From the NCBI GenBank assembly GCA_030248295.1, contig JASANH010000156.1:124001-188000 (forward strand): a stretch of DNA of 64,000 nucleotides, written 5' to 3'. Below, in pieces: positions 36,901 through 48,138 of the stretch; position 1 is the first letter of the stretch; the number at the start of each line of letters is the position of its first letter. Made by a program: the position numbers and the translations under genes. The notes below the pieces were generated by a model that was not told the origin of the DNA, ran no database searches, and was given only the letters and a program-made list of their open reading frames with translations. The DNA is from Mesodorylaimus sp. YZB2_4 (taxonomy: Eukaryota; Nematoda; Enoplea; Dorylaimida; Dorylaimidae).

Positions 36901-39368
36901 TCCTCTGGGACCAGTCAACAGCTTACCTGTTCGTAGACATCACTAGCAGAAAAAATGCCCTCAGCTTCCCATCGAGTATTTGGATCGTGGAAGACGATTT
37001 TGATTTGATCTGGATGGAAAACAGTGAGGTTCATATAAACCTTTATTACCTTTACCATAAAACTTACCACGGCGAATTTTGGCAGCACATCGAAGCCAAA
37101 TACGATCACCGCCAACCGCATGACCACAACTTTTATCAATTTCTGCGATTTTCAGCTCGCTATAACCAGTGTTCTCTAAAAGTAGGTTCCGCGTAAGAAA
37201 GTAACAGAAGTGGCTCAAGACGATAAGCTATACAGCCAAAAAAATCTTGCCATTGTTTGGGTGCTTGAAGTGCCTACAAAGAGCTGGCCAAGGCCTGGTT
37301 CACTAAAGGTATTTTTAAGATTAGGGACATCAAAAATCAAAGTCGCTCAAAAGGGGAGTCTGGTTAAGGACCCCTTTCATTCGGACGCGGGCTGGACACC
37401 TGTAACCTCACATGATGTCAGTGGGTGTCGAGTCAAAAATGTGAGGAAAAAAACCAAAAAAATGCACAGTGCACTGGATGCCCACGCAGTAATGGTGAAC
37501 ACAAGGAATAAACATATTCTCTTCCTCCCAACCTGACTCCATAGTCCAGCTTTGACCTTGGGCTGGACTAATCCGTGCGCGCTCTTATAGTTCCGTTCAG
37601 ATGCGTGTGGCCATTGGGATATATGCACCCAAAATGACGTTATTCTCATATAACATGTGCCAACCTATCTACAATAGGTACCTTCCTTCGCCTCTGCTAG
37701 GGGAAATGGTGGAAAGTGCTTGGCCACCACATATTCATTCCCTATTCCGCTGTTTTTCCTCAAAACCGATTCTCGTTTACCTAAATCCTCCCGTACCTTT
37801 AACAATAGACTACTTACGCGAGTTGAATATAGGACTGGACAAGACGATGGGAGTCGAGAATTCTCGGCCATTGGCATCGTCGAAAAGAAAAGCTTGGAAG
37901 CCCAATCGGACGCAATGCAAACAGTCCTTCATTGTGGCCGTTTCGCGTTGCGCTTTTTCTCTCAAACTTTCTTTTACATCGTCTGAAATAGAGAAAGATA
38001 CAGGTTCATATCTGCTAGCGATCAAGGCAGCCTGGCTATGTGCTGATACAAGGCAATTGAAAACACGGATGTGGTGGGAAGATGTGCCAGCATTGACATG
38101 TCTCATTGTCAGAAGGAGCTCATAAAGCAGACCGTGCCATCTGGTTTGCCTCATATTTGATTGGCAATAAACTTACCAGTAACAGTCCAACCTTGTTCGT
38201 TGTACTCCTTCAAGAACTTTCGATACAATAAATCGCACACATCGTTCTCCTTTTGACGCATTATGCCCAAGTTCGGAAACCTACGCAATGTAAGAGCAAG
38301 CCGTGGATCAATTAAAGCACAAGTATGCATGTTTGGTGATAGTTCACAGCGGCAACAATCAACTGGGCACTGCCACTACGATTACACTTTGAACAAACTC
38401 CTTCCCGCCTTTTCCCGATTGTAGACACTTTTGTGGGGAAGACATGGCCCGCGGCACAAAGTTCCCTTTTCCCCTCCTTCGTCGCTCCTAATTCGACTGA
38501 ACCTGATTGAACGACTCGTAAACCCGGTTTTGGAGAGTGGGAATTTCCCAAACCTTCCCGCGTAGGCAGGTAGTTGAAAAAGTATTTGGTGTAAGTTGAA
38601 TAGGAGCAATGCCTTACGTGGTGCACATATTGGCATCCAAATCGACACGACACCGACCATCGGTGCAATTGTTGCTCCAACCCCACAGTTCATTGATATG
38701 GGGACGTGGTATCTCCTCGTTGGTAAACAGACTTGCCAGCACGTAACCGCGCCCTTTAAAATTTTCAACCTAAAACACAGAAGCTGGTAAATAAAACCCA
38801 GATTCCGGCAAACATTTAGGCTTACTTTGACTTTAGGACATGATTTTTGACGTTTATCGGCTCCTCTCAGAGCTCCGTGCGGACTGTGCTCAGCTCTATA
38901 TCTAAATCTACACCTTTCCACCGGTTGTTCGGTGATAATCAATTGCGCGATACAAGTAGCAGCTACGGGAGTCGAAGCGGTGGCAGCAGCTGGCAGTGGA
39001 CTGGGTAGCCATCCGTTACTCATTTCTGTTCCTGTTCGTCCGAAAGTAGCGTCCAATGTATTAGGATAGGCTTCAGACACGGACATAGGACTGGCCACAG
39101 AAGACAGGACAGAAGGTGGACTGGCCACGCTGGGCAGAGTTGACGAGGGACCGTAACCAATGTGAGGAGCTGCTTGTGATAAGGAAGCCTCGACGAAAAC
39201 GAATTCGCTCGACTCCGATTGGGAGGACAAAGGCACAGAATAAGGATTTTGAAGAGTCCGATTCTGGGTAGCCAAATAATGAGCCGATTCCGACTCTATC
39301 TCGCGATAGATTGTGGCTATATCCCTGCTGGGGTCGGTCGGATCCACATTTGAGTAGGGTGCTTCCAT
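33953..39368 (-). CDS. NF-kB p105/Relish-type transcription factor
   Basis: Fifteen minus-strand exons: 39368-38826, 38769-38618, 38375-38319, 38280-38177, 37982-37818, 37175-37068, 37009-36927, 36840-36702, 36592-36383, 36239-35918, 35863-35746, 35690-35304, 35243-35012, 34957-34538, 34293-33953; about 1126 residues. Order: disordered N terminus (1-138), Rel homology DNA-binding lobe (about 140-335; QLIITEQPVERCRFRY, FPNLGIMRQKEND), IPT dimerisation lobe (about 345-450; GGDRIWLRC, FKTPAYHDVNITE), NLS KRPRR, Gly-rich hinge, ankyrin repeats (about 610-830; GDTAVHLAVKRKKLALLESL), acidic and Ser/Pro-rich segment, death domain (about 1015-1095). Such precursors hold the Rel part in the cytosol until the ankyrin half is removed. 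The DNA-contact loop reads RFRYRAEH where the family has RFRY-x-CEG. The join 38319/38280 has no good donor. Confidence 0.93.
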
Positions 39369-40285
39369 GATGATGAGGCACAATGGAGACTAGCCTGAAA
39401 AATGAGTCTGTGGAGAAAATATAGGACAAGACCAAAACATTATGAACCATTTTCAGTGGCCTGGACTGTGGAAATAAGCTGTCACGAAAATAAAAATTTT
39501 AAATTTCAAAATATGATTTCCAATGTGCTCACAATTGACTTCACATACGACCACTGTGCCGCATCTTCTTCAAGAGCATGACCCAGAAGCGCGGGTAGGT
39601 GCGAGCTAACGTAAGTAGAAGCTAGCAACTGCCGAGGCACTTTTACACGAAACACGTGAACTTTTAAAAAGTTTTAAAACTCTGCGTTCAAAAATCGATT
39701 GTGACTTAGGCTAGTACGTCCATACGCCAAAAAGCCATGACTAAGACACTGAATAAGTTGGAAACGTCTTCAGCAAATATCGGGGGCACGCGAGGAGTGG
39801 CGAGAAAAAGCCACCAACTGTTCCCGTCTTACTCATTCATCGAGCTTGTTACGCTCAACTTTCTGAAACAAGCTCGCAGGAGCACACTAGGTTTAGAGAG
39901 AGCAGATGGCCCCGATGTTACCAATACGCGCTACAGCTGAGGATTTGTTTATTTCTCGAAGTCCTGTTCTATCGGATATCGCACACAAGGCCACCACCAT
40001 TCTTCCACCACGTCGACCTCCGTCGCCTACAACCTCCACTTGAATGGCCAGGTTCTGAGCGAATCGCCTCGTCGCTGGGTAAAAGAAGAAACACATTGAA
40101 GATGCATAAAACTAGTCGCCACACGACCGCCTTGGGTCCGTACCGGCAGACTGTCGTACAGTGCATGCGATTGGTGTGACGGATGTTGCATCCTAGTATA
40201 TGCCTGGGGGCCAGTACTCATAGCGTCACTGTCTCAGTTGCCATGCGACTGTCTTGTCGATAAGAAATTCAGAAAGAACAGTAAG
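39369..40285. other. Intergenic; weak open frames only
   Basis: NF-kB upstream region. A minus-strand frame at 39893-40096 (FAQNLAIQVEVVGDGGRRGG) reads protein-like but has no partner exon that I can identify. Confidence 0.35.
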
Positions 40286-40660
40286 TCAGCGCCATACCAC
40301 AGATATTAATATAGGAACAGCAATCAAGATCAACCAGGCCATCATGAGAGTTATGACATTATCAACCTTCTTACTCAAGGCGAGCACTTTATGAGTCAGG
40401 TCACTTGCGCCACTGTCGTGTGGCCCAGATTGTGGCTGATTGTGTGATAACCGTGACTTGTCCCGCGTAGATGCTACCGCCTTTTCTCGTAGACACTTGA
40501 TATCGGCCAGATCCATTTTGATGCCAGTCACATCATCTTGAAGGTCGAGCACGGTATTGTGAATTGTGTGCAAGCTCTGCTTGAGAGCACAGGTGGAATC
40601 GGTTAAGAAGGACACTTGGGTTTGAATGTCCTGAAGTAAACTCAGATACGACTCGTCCAT
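40286..40660 (-). CDS. Small tail-anchored coiled-coil protein
   Basis: One exon of 124 residues starting MDESYLSLLQDIQTQ. Heptad-like hydrophobic spacing through residues 5-60 and 82-105 suggests coiled coil. A Ser/His-rich hydrophilic linker lies between. The C-terminal 19 residues (MMAWLILIAVPILISVVWR) form a membrane anchor with two luminal-side residues, the layout of tail-anchored proteins such as SNAREs or fission adaptors, but no SNARE motif is recognisable. An acceptor-like CTTCTCAG lies 15 nt before the ATG, consistent with a 5' UTR intron. Confidence 0.55.
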   Translation of the reverse strand: MDESYLSLLQDIQTQVSFLTDSTCALKQSLHTIHNTVLDLQDDVTGIKMDLADIKCLREKAVASTRDKSRLSHNQPQSGPHDSGASDLTHKVLALSKKVDNVITLMMAWLILIAVPILISVVWR

Positions 40661-41834
40661 CGAACACTTGTCTGAGAAGAAAAGAGAAGAAAATGCTAGA
40701 TCAATCCCTGCACATTATCTTCTGCCTAAAAGTGAACTACGTCGTGAAGGCGCTACCAGCCAATCCTGGAACAAACTACTATAGATAGCCTGATACATAA
40801 CCCTGACGGATGCTGCCAGCACCCCTACATACATACAGGACAAGCTCGTAAGTGACACTGACGGTGTGCCGTCGATAAGACCACTAAAACAGCCTGTCAA
40901 GCCGTGCACTATACACAGCGATGGCAGCTAGTATGACTGATTGGATGACTTGGCACCATGTACACTCGTGTAACTCCTCTGATGATGCGTATGTGCACTA
41001 TTGTGGGCATAGTTATTTCGTTTGCTCCGGCACATCTCACGGTTTAGCTTGCTGAATGATAAACAGAGATGACGTCACCAAGCACACGCATGTCCTAATC
41101 ATTTTGTGACTGTCATATTTGTCTGGTGCAAAATTAAATACGTATTCTTCGATGTCTTTAAAAATTCTGATGTAATATCGTACATGGATTTTAATGTATG
41201 TAGCTTCGCCATGGGATCAATATATTTCCTCAGGGTGCTTCCAAAATGTCATACTCGGCTATCTCGTCATGCAATGCAAGATGACGTAAATCAGTGAATG
41301 TCGATGATGTCGTGATGTTGGGCCTGTTTCAGCTTGTTTCAGCACAGCATTTTTGGCAAGTGATAGAAATGACCATTCACAAAGATCACGCCCATTTCAA
41401 ATATGTCATTCGTGCTCGGCCCACTTTTACAGAAAAAGCTTACTGAAAAAAAAGATTATTCATTCGTCAGTCTTAGACGCGGCTTCGATCGTGTGAGCAT
41501 GCATCATTTATTATCTCCTTTTCTGGTCCTCCCATCGGACTCGGTATTTTGGTTGGCGAGTCTTCGATAAGCGCATTGAAGGTGTCGTGGGCATTGGTAG
41601 GACCGAGTTCGATCAAGCGAGCAATGTTGGTGCTGAATAATTGCCGCAAAAGGCTTTTATCGGCTTGAGATTGAGTAATATTTTATGGTCGTCACGCAGG
41701 CAGCCAGCCCTTCTTATATTTCCTGAGTCTTCGATGCAATTACCATAAGGCGAAAAAGCACCCTCTGCCAACGACCTTACAAGAAATTCCTTCATTGACA
41801 TCGTTATCAGCACCCACTCAGTCAGCCTGCGACA
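40661..41834. other. Intergenic
   Basis: Divergent region between the tail-anchored gene (-) and the peptide-precursor gene (+). Nothing recognised. Confidence 0.4.
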
Positions 41835-42318
41835 ATGTATTTCTCCCTCATCAACTCTATTTTGGCTTTTTGCATTTTGGTGTCGTACGCATCAGCCAAT
41901 TACGACGACTCCAAAAATGCGCCTGTATTCTCGCGAGTGGCCAAGTAAGTAAATTTTATTATTATATTCAGGAATTTTTTGAATTTAAGAAATGAGTTTG
42001 AAACAAATAAAGTTTTTGAAACCATGCAGGGACAGGAGGAAATTCGATGGTGATGCGAGGTCGTTGCTGATGGCGTCGGGGAATGACGGTGTTCAAGTTA
42101 GATTCTTTCGCCCGTACAGGGACCGCCGACTATTCGAAGGCCGTGTGCAGGCGGCGGGTGGCCGATTGTCATCTGGTGGTGGACCCAAGATGATTCAGCC
42201 CGCAGCCAAGGCCCCAATCAGACCAGCTGCGGGTGGTGTACGTTTTCAGAGACCTATGCGCAGTCAAATGGCCAATGGAGACGAGGGTGTCGCTTTAATT
42301 GAAGATGCAAATGAGTAG
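41835..42318 (+). CDS. Small secreted protein, candidate peptide precursor
   Basis: Exons 41835-41944 and 42030-42318 give 132 residues. Exon 1 encodes a signal peptide (MYFSLINSILAFCILVSYAS, cleavage near ASA-N). The exon 1 donor is CCAA|GTAAGT. Of the nearby acceptors only ATGCAG|G at 42029/42030 keeps the long downstream frame open. The mature part has a repeated motif: VFSRVAKDRRKFDG, VRFFRPYRDRRLFEG and VRFQRPMRSQ, each with aromatic/basic cores and two with DRR. Ala/Pro-rich spacers and an acidic tail follow. This fits a neuropeptide or host-defence peptide precursor, but classical GKR amidation sites are missing. Two poly(A) hexamers follow. An alternative start at 41992 would lack a leader. 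Confidence 0.55.
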
Positions 42319-42398
42319 GCGTCACTAATTGTACTCCAGTAAAACTTGGGGTCAAGATCCTAACGAGTCCCCCTGTTTCAGTGAGCTAGCGGTGGCTG

Positions 42399-42404
42399 AA
42401 TAAA
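42399..42404 (+). terminator. Poly(A) signal, peptide-precursor gene
   Basis: AATAAA 81 nt after the stop. A second AATAAA is at 42524-42529. On the opposite strand an AATAAA (42505-42510 read in reverse) may serve the convergent NRAMP gene, so the two 3' UTRs may overlap. Confidence 0.6.
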
Positions 42405-42721
42405 GGCACATTGTTCGAAGATAAGAAGCAAGGCCCGATATCAGAGTTAGCTTTACCATGCAGCTGTCCGCTGCTAATTGTAACCGCTTGTGTGTCCTCG
42501 CCTGTTTATTTATAAGCCACTTAAATAAAGCATGGCATTATCAGGTCTCTCGTTCCTCAAACGTCCACACAGTTATCATGATAGTGCAGTTATAAATACA
42601 CACTAGGCTCTTGTCATGATCACTGATCAGGTAACGGGGACGTTTGGGTACAGCCGACGGTGTGGAATCTGGTACATTTCTTGGTCCTGGAGCAGTAGGA
42701 GTACTGCACATTCGATGTGAC

Positions 42722-45608
42722 TTACATTACGTATTCCCTGTCCCATGGTGTCCCAGCCTGGCCCCTTACCTGCGAGGCATAGTCCCCATCTGCTTTTCGC
42801 TTGACACAGTTTGAGTGGATTTCAGCTGAATCCATCCAAGGACTATCGATATTCATGCTCTCATTGACTGGAAAAACCTTGGTGCAGCAGAACTGAAACA
42901 ATGAACCCATGCGAGTCATAGAATTAGGGGGGGGGGGGGGGGGTACACAGCTTACTAATCTAGTTCCAGCAAGGAAATTGACACCCAGTGCGTCCAGGCA
43001 GTAGATTATCTGAAAATATAAAATATTCAGCAGGATATCAAGCCGACATTTGCAGAAGATCGTGCCCCACATACCAAATAAAGAACGAAGCAAAAGTAGG
43101 CCAGCATTAGGAGACCGACTCCCACGAACACGCCCCAATGATGAGGCGCATTGTCGTAGATAAAAGAGAAGAGAAAATACAAATTAATGCTGATTGCTGC
43201 GATCGCAATTCCAAATACGAAAGCTCGAGTGACCCTAAAAAGCATTTTCAAGTATCATGCGCAGTCGTGCTTTTTGGACTTTTTGATACATTTACAAAAA
43301 CCTCTGGACTGGTTGTTTACGACAGATTCGATCTTCCGCCTTTGAGAGGCATCAATCTCTGACCAAAACCAGGAACGAGGTCCCGCCTGGAATGCCCCTC
43401 TATGGATAAATGTAATAGATCACTTACACAGAGAGACGGAATTTCTTCATTACGCGCTCTGAGGCTGTGAACGTGATCATTGGCAGCAAGGCGAACGGGA
43501 GCTGCATCATCATTAGGGCATTTAAAGTGTCGTTCATTCCAGTCAACCGTTCAACATTTTGGAATATGGCCACAAACAAGGTCGGGACTATGGCCAAGCT
43601 GCGACTGAACAATACTCGCTTCCATCTGGTCCAACCGAGTTTCAGGAAGCCCTCGAGAAAATCAACGCGGTTAGGTTACGGGTTGAGGTGGAGCTCAAGT
43701 CTTACCTCCATCACGAATTGACCCGCGTAACAGCCAGCCATCGTCTGTGCAAAAGTAAGGCTTGTAGAGGTGGGGGAGTGTTTTGCTAATCTGCTGGTAT
43801 ACCGAGCTCTGGCCAGCAGCCAAGATTCCAATGGCCCAGATGTACAGGGCAATAGATCCATATTTGCATCCGAGGAAGATCCCTCCACTGTAAATATCAG
43901 CTGATGCTAATTCCGTATCGTTTGGAAAAATATCATTTTTGGAGTGATTGCTTTGACTGCACAGCTGGTGCTATAAAGACTATTTGGAGTATTTGAGTGG
44001 CCTTGGTAATCACAAGCAGTGTTACCACATCCGCATTTGTCTTGCCGTGCAGACCAGCTGCAAACACAGAAACCACAAATAGGTTTATTATGAACGAAAC
44101 CACAAGAGCGAAGGCTGATTCGATAAAGAAGTACAAGTTGGCTTTGCTGATAGCCGATTCGAGACTCCGGTTGACACGCCTCGACTGAAATAAGGAAGAA
44201 TTATGACGTCACAGACCTAGTGCAGGCATGCCTAAAGGCAAGGCAATCAAGTGAGATCGCTGCAGGACAAACCAGCACAAAAAAGTGACCTTGTTTTTAC
44301 TAACTGGATTTGGACCGCCTCGAATGTGTTTGTGGCGCAGTCATTTTTGTGTGTTCTCCTGCGTGCATAAAGTGTGTTTGATGTTGTGGCTATAGGGCGC
44401 AGAAATTCTTTGTCTAAGCAATGTCTACAGCGTTGAGTAAACACGCTGTTCACCATCGCCGGTCAAAATGCGCTGACTAGTATCTTACCTTGACTAGCCC
44501 GCTGTGCAGGTACAGATTATGGGGCATGATGACAGCACCAATAATGCCCACAGCTTGTAGTAGCACTTCGCTTGAACATTCACCACATCGAGGAACAAAT
44601 GTGCCTTCCGCGACTGCTCGTTGACTCGGTGCTGTGAACACGTACTAAAGTGTGGTAAAAGCCAGTCAGATGCTGTCAGCTCGCCATGCCAATAAGTATA
44701 CCTCAGTTCCAAAAGTCAATGCCATGACAGTGATCAAGAAGCAGAAGAGCATCTCCAACTTTCTCAACCCGTATCGGTCCAATAACAGGAACGTTAAAGT
44801 GTCTATGACCGTGATGATAACACCACCCCAAAGTGGAATGCTGAAATGCGACACTGAATGACTATTCTCCACTGGCTTTAGACAGATGTCTTACTATCCA
44901 CGAGACAATAAGCTCAAGGCTATGGCCGAGCCGATCACTTCTTGCATATCAGCCCCGATGATCGTTATCTCCATCATTATCCACAGCAGTATACGAGGCG
45001 CTGTGGGGTAATATTCGCAGGCCACTTCGGCCAAGTGCAGACCAGTTACTACTCCGAGCCTGGCAGCCAGTCTTTGCAGCAGAAGGCCAAGAATGTGGGC
45101 CAGAAGGAGGACCCACAGGAGCTGAAAAAAGGTAAAGGTGACTCGGCAGTGGGCATCCTTCAGATAACCTGTACAGTAGCTGAGGTAGCTGAAACCTCGT
45201 AGTAACCAGTGTATGATGCGGCTTATCGATGTCTGGGGCTTTATTCAGCCTCAGTATCACATGTAGCAGTCAATGGCACGAATGGTAAGTCCCCCTCCTC
45301 CTACTACCAGTCTTTCCCCTACTCACATTAAACCCAGCCACTGATCCAGATCGCAAGTCCGATTCGATATTTCCAGGATCCAAATAAGCTATACTCATCA
45401 AGAATCCAGGCCCCACAAAGGCAATAAACTGTCGAAAATTGCATTTTGACTAAAACAAATACAACATAAAATATTCCTCATTCAAAAACGAAAAATCGCT
45501 TACATTCTCAGGTGCCTCCGGTATTTCGACGGCCCCGTCGATATAGTTTTTATTCTCGTCTTCTGTTGGCTTATTAGAACAAATCGAACGCAATTGGTGT
45601 TTCCACAT
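42722..45608 (-). CDS. smf: NRAMP/DMT1 divalent metal transporter
   Basis: Twelve minus-strand exons: 45608-45504, 45428-45327, 45121-44895, 44840-44702, 44644-44489, 44184-44026, 43970-43803, 43744-43706, 43651-43428, 43234-43075, 43009-42956, 42892-42722; about 567 residues, the usual length. TM1 carries [20 protein letters not shown] with the metal-binding Asp and Asn (DPGN). TM2-3 read [19 protein letters not shown] and [21 protein letters not shown]6 carries the metal-binding [11 protein letters not shown]8 contains [18 protein letters not shown], and TM9-10 follow [20 protein letters not shown]. Proton-coupled uptake of iron and manganese at plasma or endosomal membranes is expected. 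Exon 7 starts after TTTATAG at 43970. The last exon is uncertain: splicing at GTAAGG (42769 region) or GTAAGT (42727 region) could replace the C terminus. Confidence 0.95.
42927..42943 (+). repeat. Poly-G tract in the last NRAMP intron
   Basis: Seventeen consecutive G, in the intron between exons 11 and 12 of the minus-strand NRAMP gene. Confidence 0.9.
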
Positions 45609-47307
45609 AATACAGGAGGGTCAAAGGTTTCCTGAGTTATTTTGATCTTGTACACGCGTACTCAACAGTCGGAATGCTGGAAATGTGTCGACGAGACCGA
45701 AACGTAGATGACAGGCCCGGGAACTGGCTGCGTACGAGACACCGTACAAAGAGCGTACAATAAATAGGCCTGGCTAGGACTCGGCCGCGGAGGTGGGGAG
45801 AGGAGAAAACTGTTCAAATTCACGTAACAGAACAGGATTGTTGCGGTGTGAAGGGCTATATTGCTGACATCATGCTTTGAATGGGGGTTCAAGACTACGA
45901 GCATACAGTATGGCCATAAAGGGCCTACCATATTTTTCGAAGCTTAGGGCAGATAAAATTTCTGACTACCTTCTGGGAGTGGAATGTCCGAGGGGAGAGG
46001 GATGGGAAAATTGTGTACAGGCTGGCTAAAAATGTGCATGAATTCTAGCGTTGCACCTTTAATCCCAGCTTCCCAGTTAGAGCATGACACCAGCAAAGTG
46101 AGTCTTTGTTAGTGTGGATCATCATTATGAGAACCTCAGCACTGTGCAGTAAATGCATTCTTTGAGTTATATAACTCCACATGATCCTGGGGTCATGAAC
46201 CTCACGCTCAAGTCCCCGACGGAGGGGTGCTTCATGTGATAGTGGGGAACATATTTGAAGGGGGATACCGCGAATAGAGTGCATTCATGTCAGACAAGGA
46301 AACGGGAAATAAGTTTATTTGGCACACTACTGATGAGGATGGAAAGCTAGGATTCAGCAAGCCAAACAAGAAGCCAGGAAAAATACAAGCGAGCATTTAA
46401 TTAAATTTCAAAAAGAGCTGGAGAGCATCAAGTGCGTCGCCCATCGCAGTGGCGGATGTTTACTGGGAAGCCTAAAATAAAATGTTCAGTCAGTGCAAAG
46501 TGCCATAATCAAACAGAAACGCTAAAACAAGCAAGCAAAAACTTTCTTTGAAGCGAGGGCGGAGAATCTGGATTTTTAGTTTCGTTGAACTTGGAGACTG
46601 CTACTTCAGCCCATGCAATGTTAAAAGGGGAACGTTGTTGAGGGAGTGCTTTACGAAAGTTTTAGTGACGTTTTTAAAATGCCATTGAATTTTGATTTTT
46701 TTACTGCAGTATTTATCCATGTGCAATAATGCAACGCAGATGAAGGTGGGGAAACATTGCGTAAAATGCGTGCTAGAACCGCCAATCGTGTCAGGAAATA
46801 GGCTCAACAAAGCACTTCTATTGAGTTTTTGTGACGGGGGGGGGGGGGGGTTAGGCCGTTGAAAACACTTGTGGGAATACGGGGGTGCTGGTGCGCCTGT
46901 GCGTGTGCTATGTATATTTACTGCCAGCCGATGAAGCATCAAACTGGCTTCTGCTGTATACCTTTGAGATTTCCAGTAGTAGGACGTCATTTTGCCACAA
47001 TGCAGAGGCAGAGGGCGTCTTTTGGGCAGGCTTACGTGGGTCGAGCCCGGACATATACTGTATCAATTTTAATCTCTAATAAAACTCGTTACATAACTCG
47101 CTCTGCACAGAGTGGGTAGATAAGCAAAATATAAAGTGCGAAAAGCACAGTTCCCACTCATCTGATGAAATAGGGCCTATGGGAACTGGCATAGTGTACC
47201 AGGTAGTACAACCTGCGCTTAATCAGATGTGAGTGCTTTGGAATATCCATTATCACTAAAACGATTCAGTATGCGAGACAATGACTAACTGCGATTGAAA
47301 TGGTCGT
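45609..47307. other. Intergenic, includes a poly-G tract
   Basis: NRAMP upstream region and 3' flank of the PAN-domain gene. A 15-G run lies at 46836-46850. No gene recognised. Confidence 0.4.
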
Positions 47308-48138
47308 TTACAATCCCAAGCGTTGTCTCAGAGTGTCCAGCGATCGACGTCGTCGACGGCCCCAGTAGAATGGGTTTGGCTGGGCGTATAGCTTTTGATA
47401 GAATTGCTTCCTCTTTGTGGGGGAGTTGTCTGGCTCGTCGTTCTCATCGACGAGCCGGAATTGGTCGACTGCAATGAAGAACTTACTGTACCCGCTCGAC
47501 AGTTTGTTATCGTTAACATTCAGAGTGTACCATATGCGTGGTGTACTGATGCCAGAGTGCATTTTAGTTGCTTCAAGGGGTAAACCATATCACAAACACC
47601 AACAAATCAGGACTTTGGCTATACAGTATCTACAACGCACTTACCATCTACATTGCACGGTGCACTGACTCGTGGTAGAAAGACGTTTAACCCATAAACA
47701 TAATGGGGTGACTCGGTCGAGCTGACATCCTTATATAGCTCGCAGGTGTAGACATTTCTGCCCCCAACGAGTCCATATACAACGCCTTGACAGTTCTAAA
47801 TAAGCATAACCTCATTTTAGCGACTGCTTTCTCCGAAATGCACACGTCATACCCCTGCATCAATCAGGCACAGTGCCAGGCATTCATCCTGAGTTACGTC
47901 CAATGGATAGGATGCGACCTTATATGGCTGCAGGGGCTGCCAAATGTCCCTGTCCGTATATTCCACATAACACTCGCATAACTTGCACTGGTGCAGTTTG
48001 TTGGCTGCAAAAAAGGACTGGTGACACAGGCGGGCGAGGGGTGGTCAAGAGTCACTTACGTCCGTTGTCATGATTGGCGAGGACAGTGCAAAGGAAGGCT
48101 AGGCACAAAATAGAGAATAGCTCGGCCGGGTATGTCAT
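47308..48138 (-). CDS. Secreted PAN-domain protein with C-terminal amidated-peptide motif
   Basis: Exons 48138-48060, 48004-47853, 47795-47645 and 47570-47308, phases consistent, 214 residues. The signal peptide is MTYPAELFSILCLAFLCTVL. Residues about 30-130 carry a PAN/apple-like pattern: HQCKLCECY, WQPLQPY, DVTQDECLALCLID, NCQGVVYG, YTCELYKD. A Ser/Asn-rich stretch (about 130-180) follows. The C terminus reads PTKRKQFYQKLYAQPNPFYW followed by GRRRRR and SLDTLRQRLGL. Cleavage at KRK and at the GR cluster with amidation would release a 15-residue peptide starting Gln (able to cyclise) and ending Trp-amide. PAN domains bind proteins or carbohydrate. The combination is unusual; the product might be a secreted peptide hormone carrier or a furin-processed protein. 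The last acceptor (TTGAAG) is weak. Confidence 0.75.

Noticed and set aside
41992-42318. Single-exon reading of the small secreted protein from the ATG at 41992
   Set aside because: It lacks a signal peptide, whereas the ATG at 41835 supplies one and splices in frame to 42030.
47308-47570. Assignment of the Trp-amide peptide to the AKH/RPCH family
   Set aside because: Only the end groups resemble AKH. Length, core sequence and position in the precursor differ.
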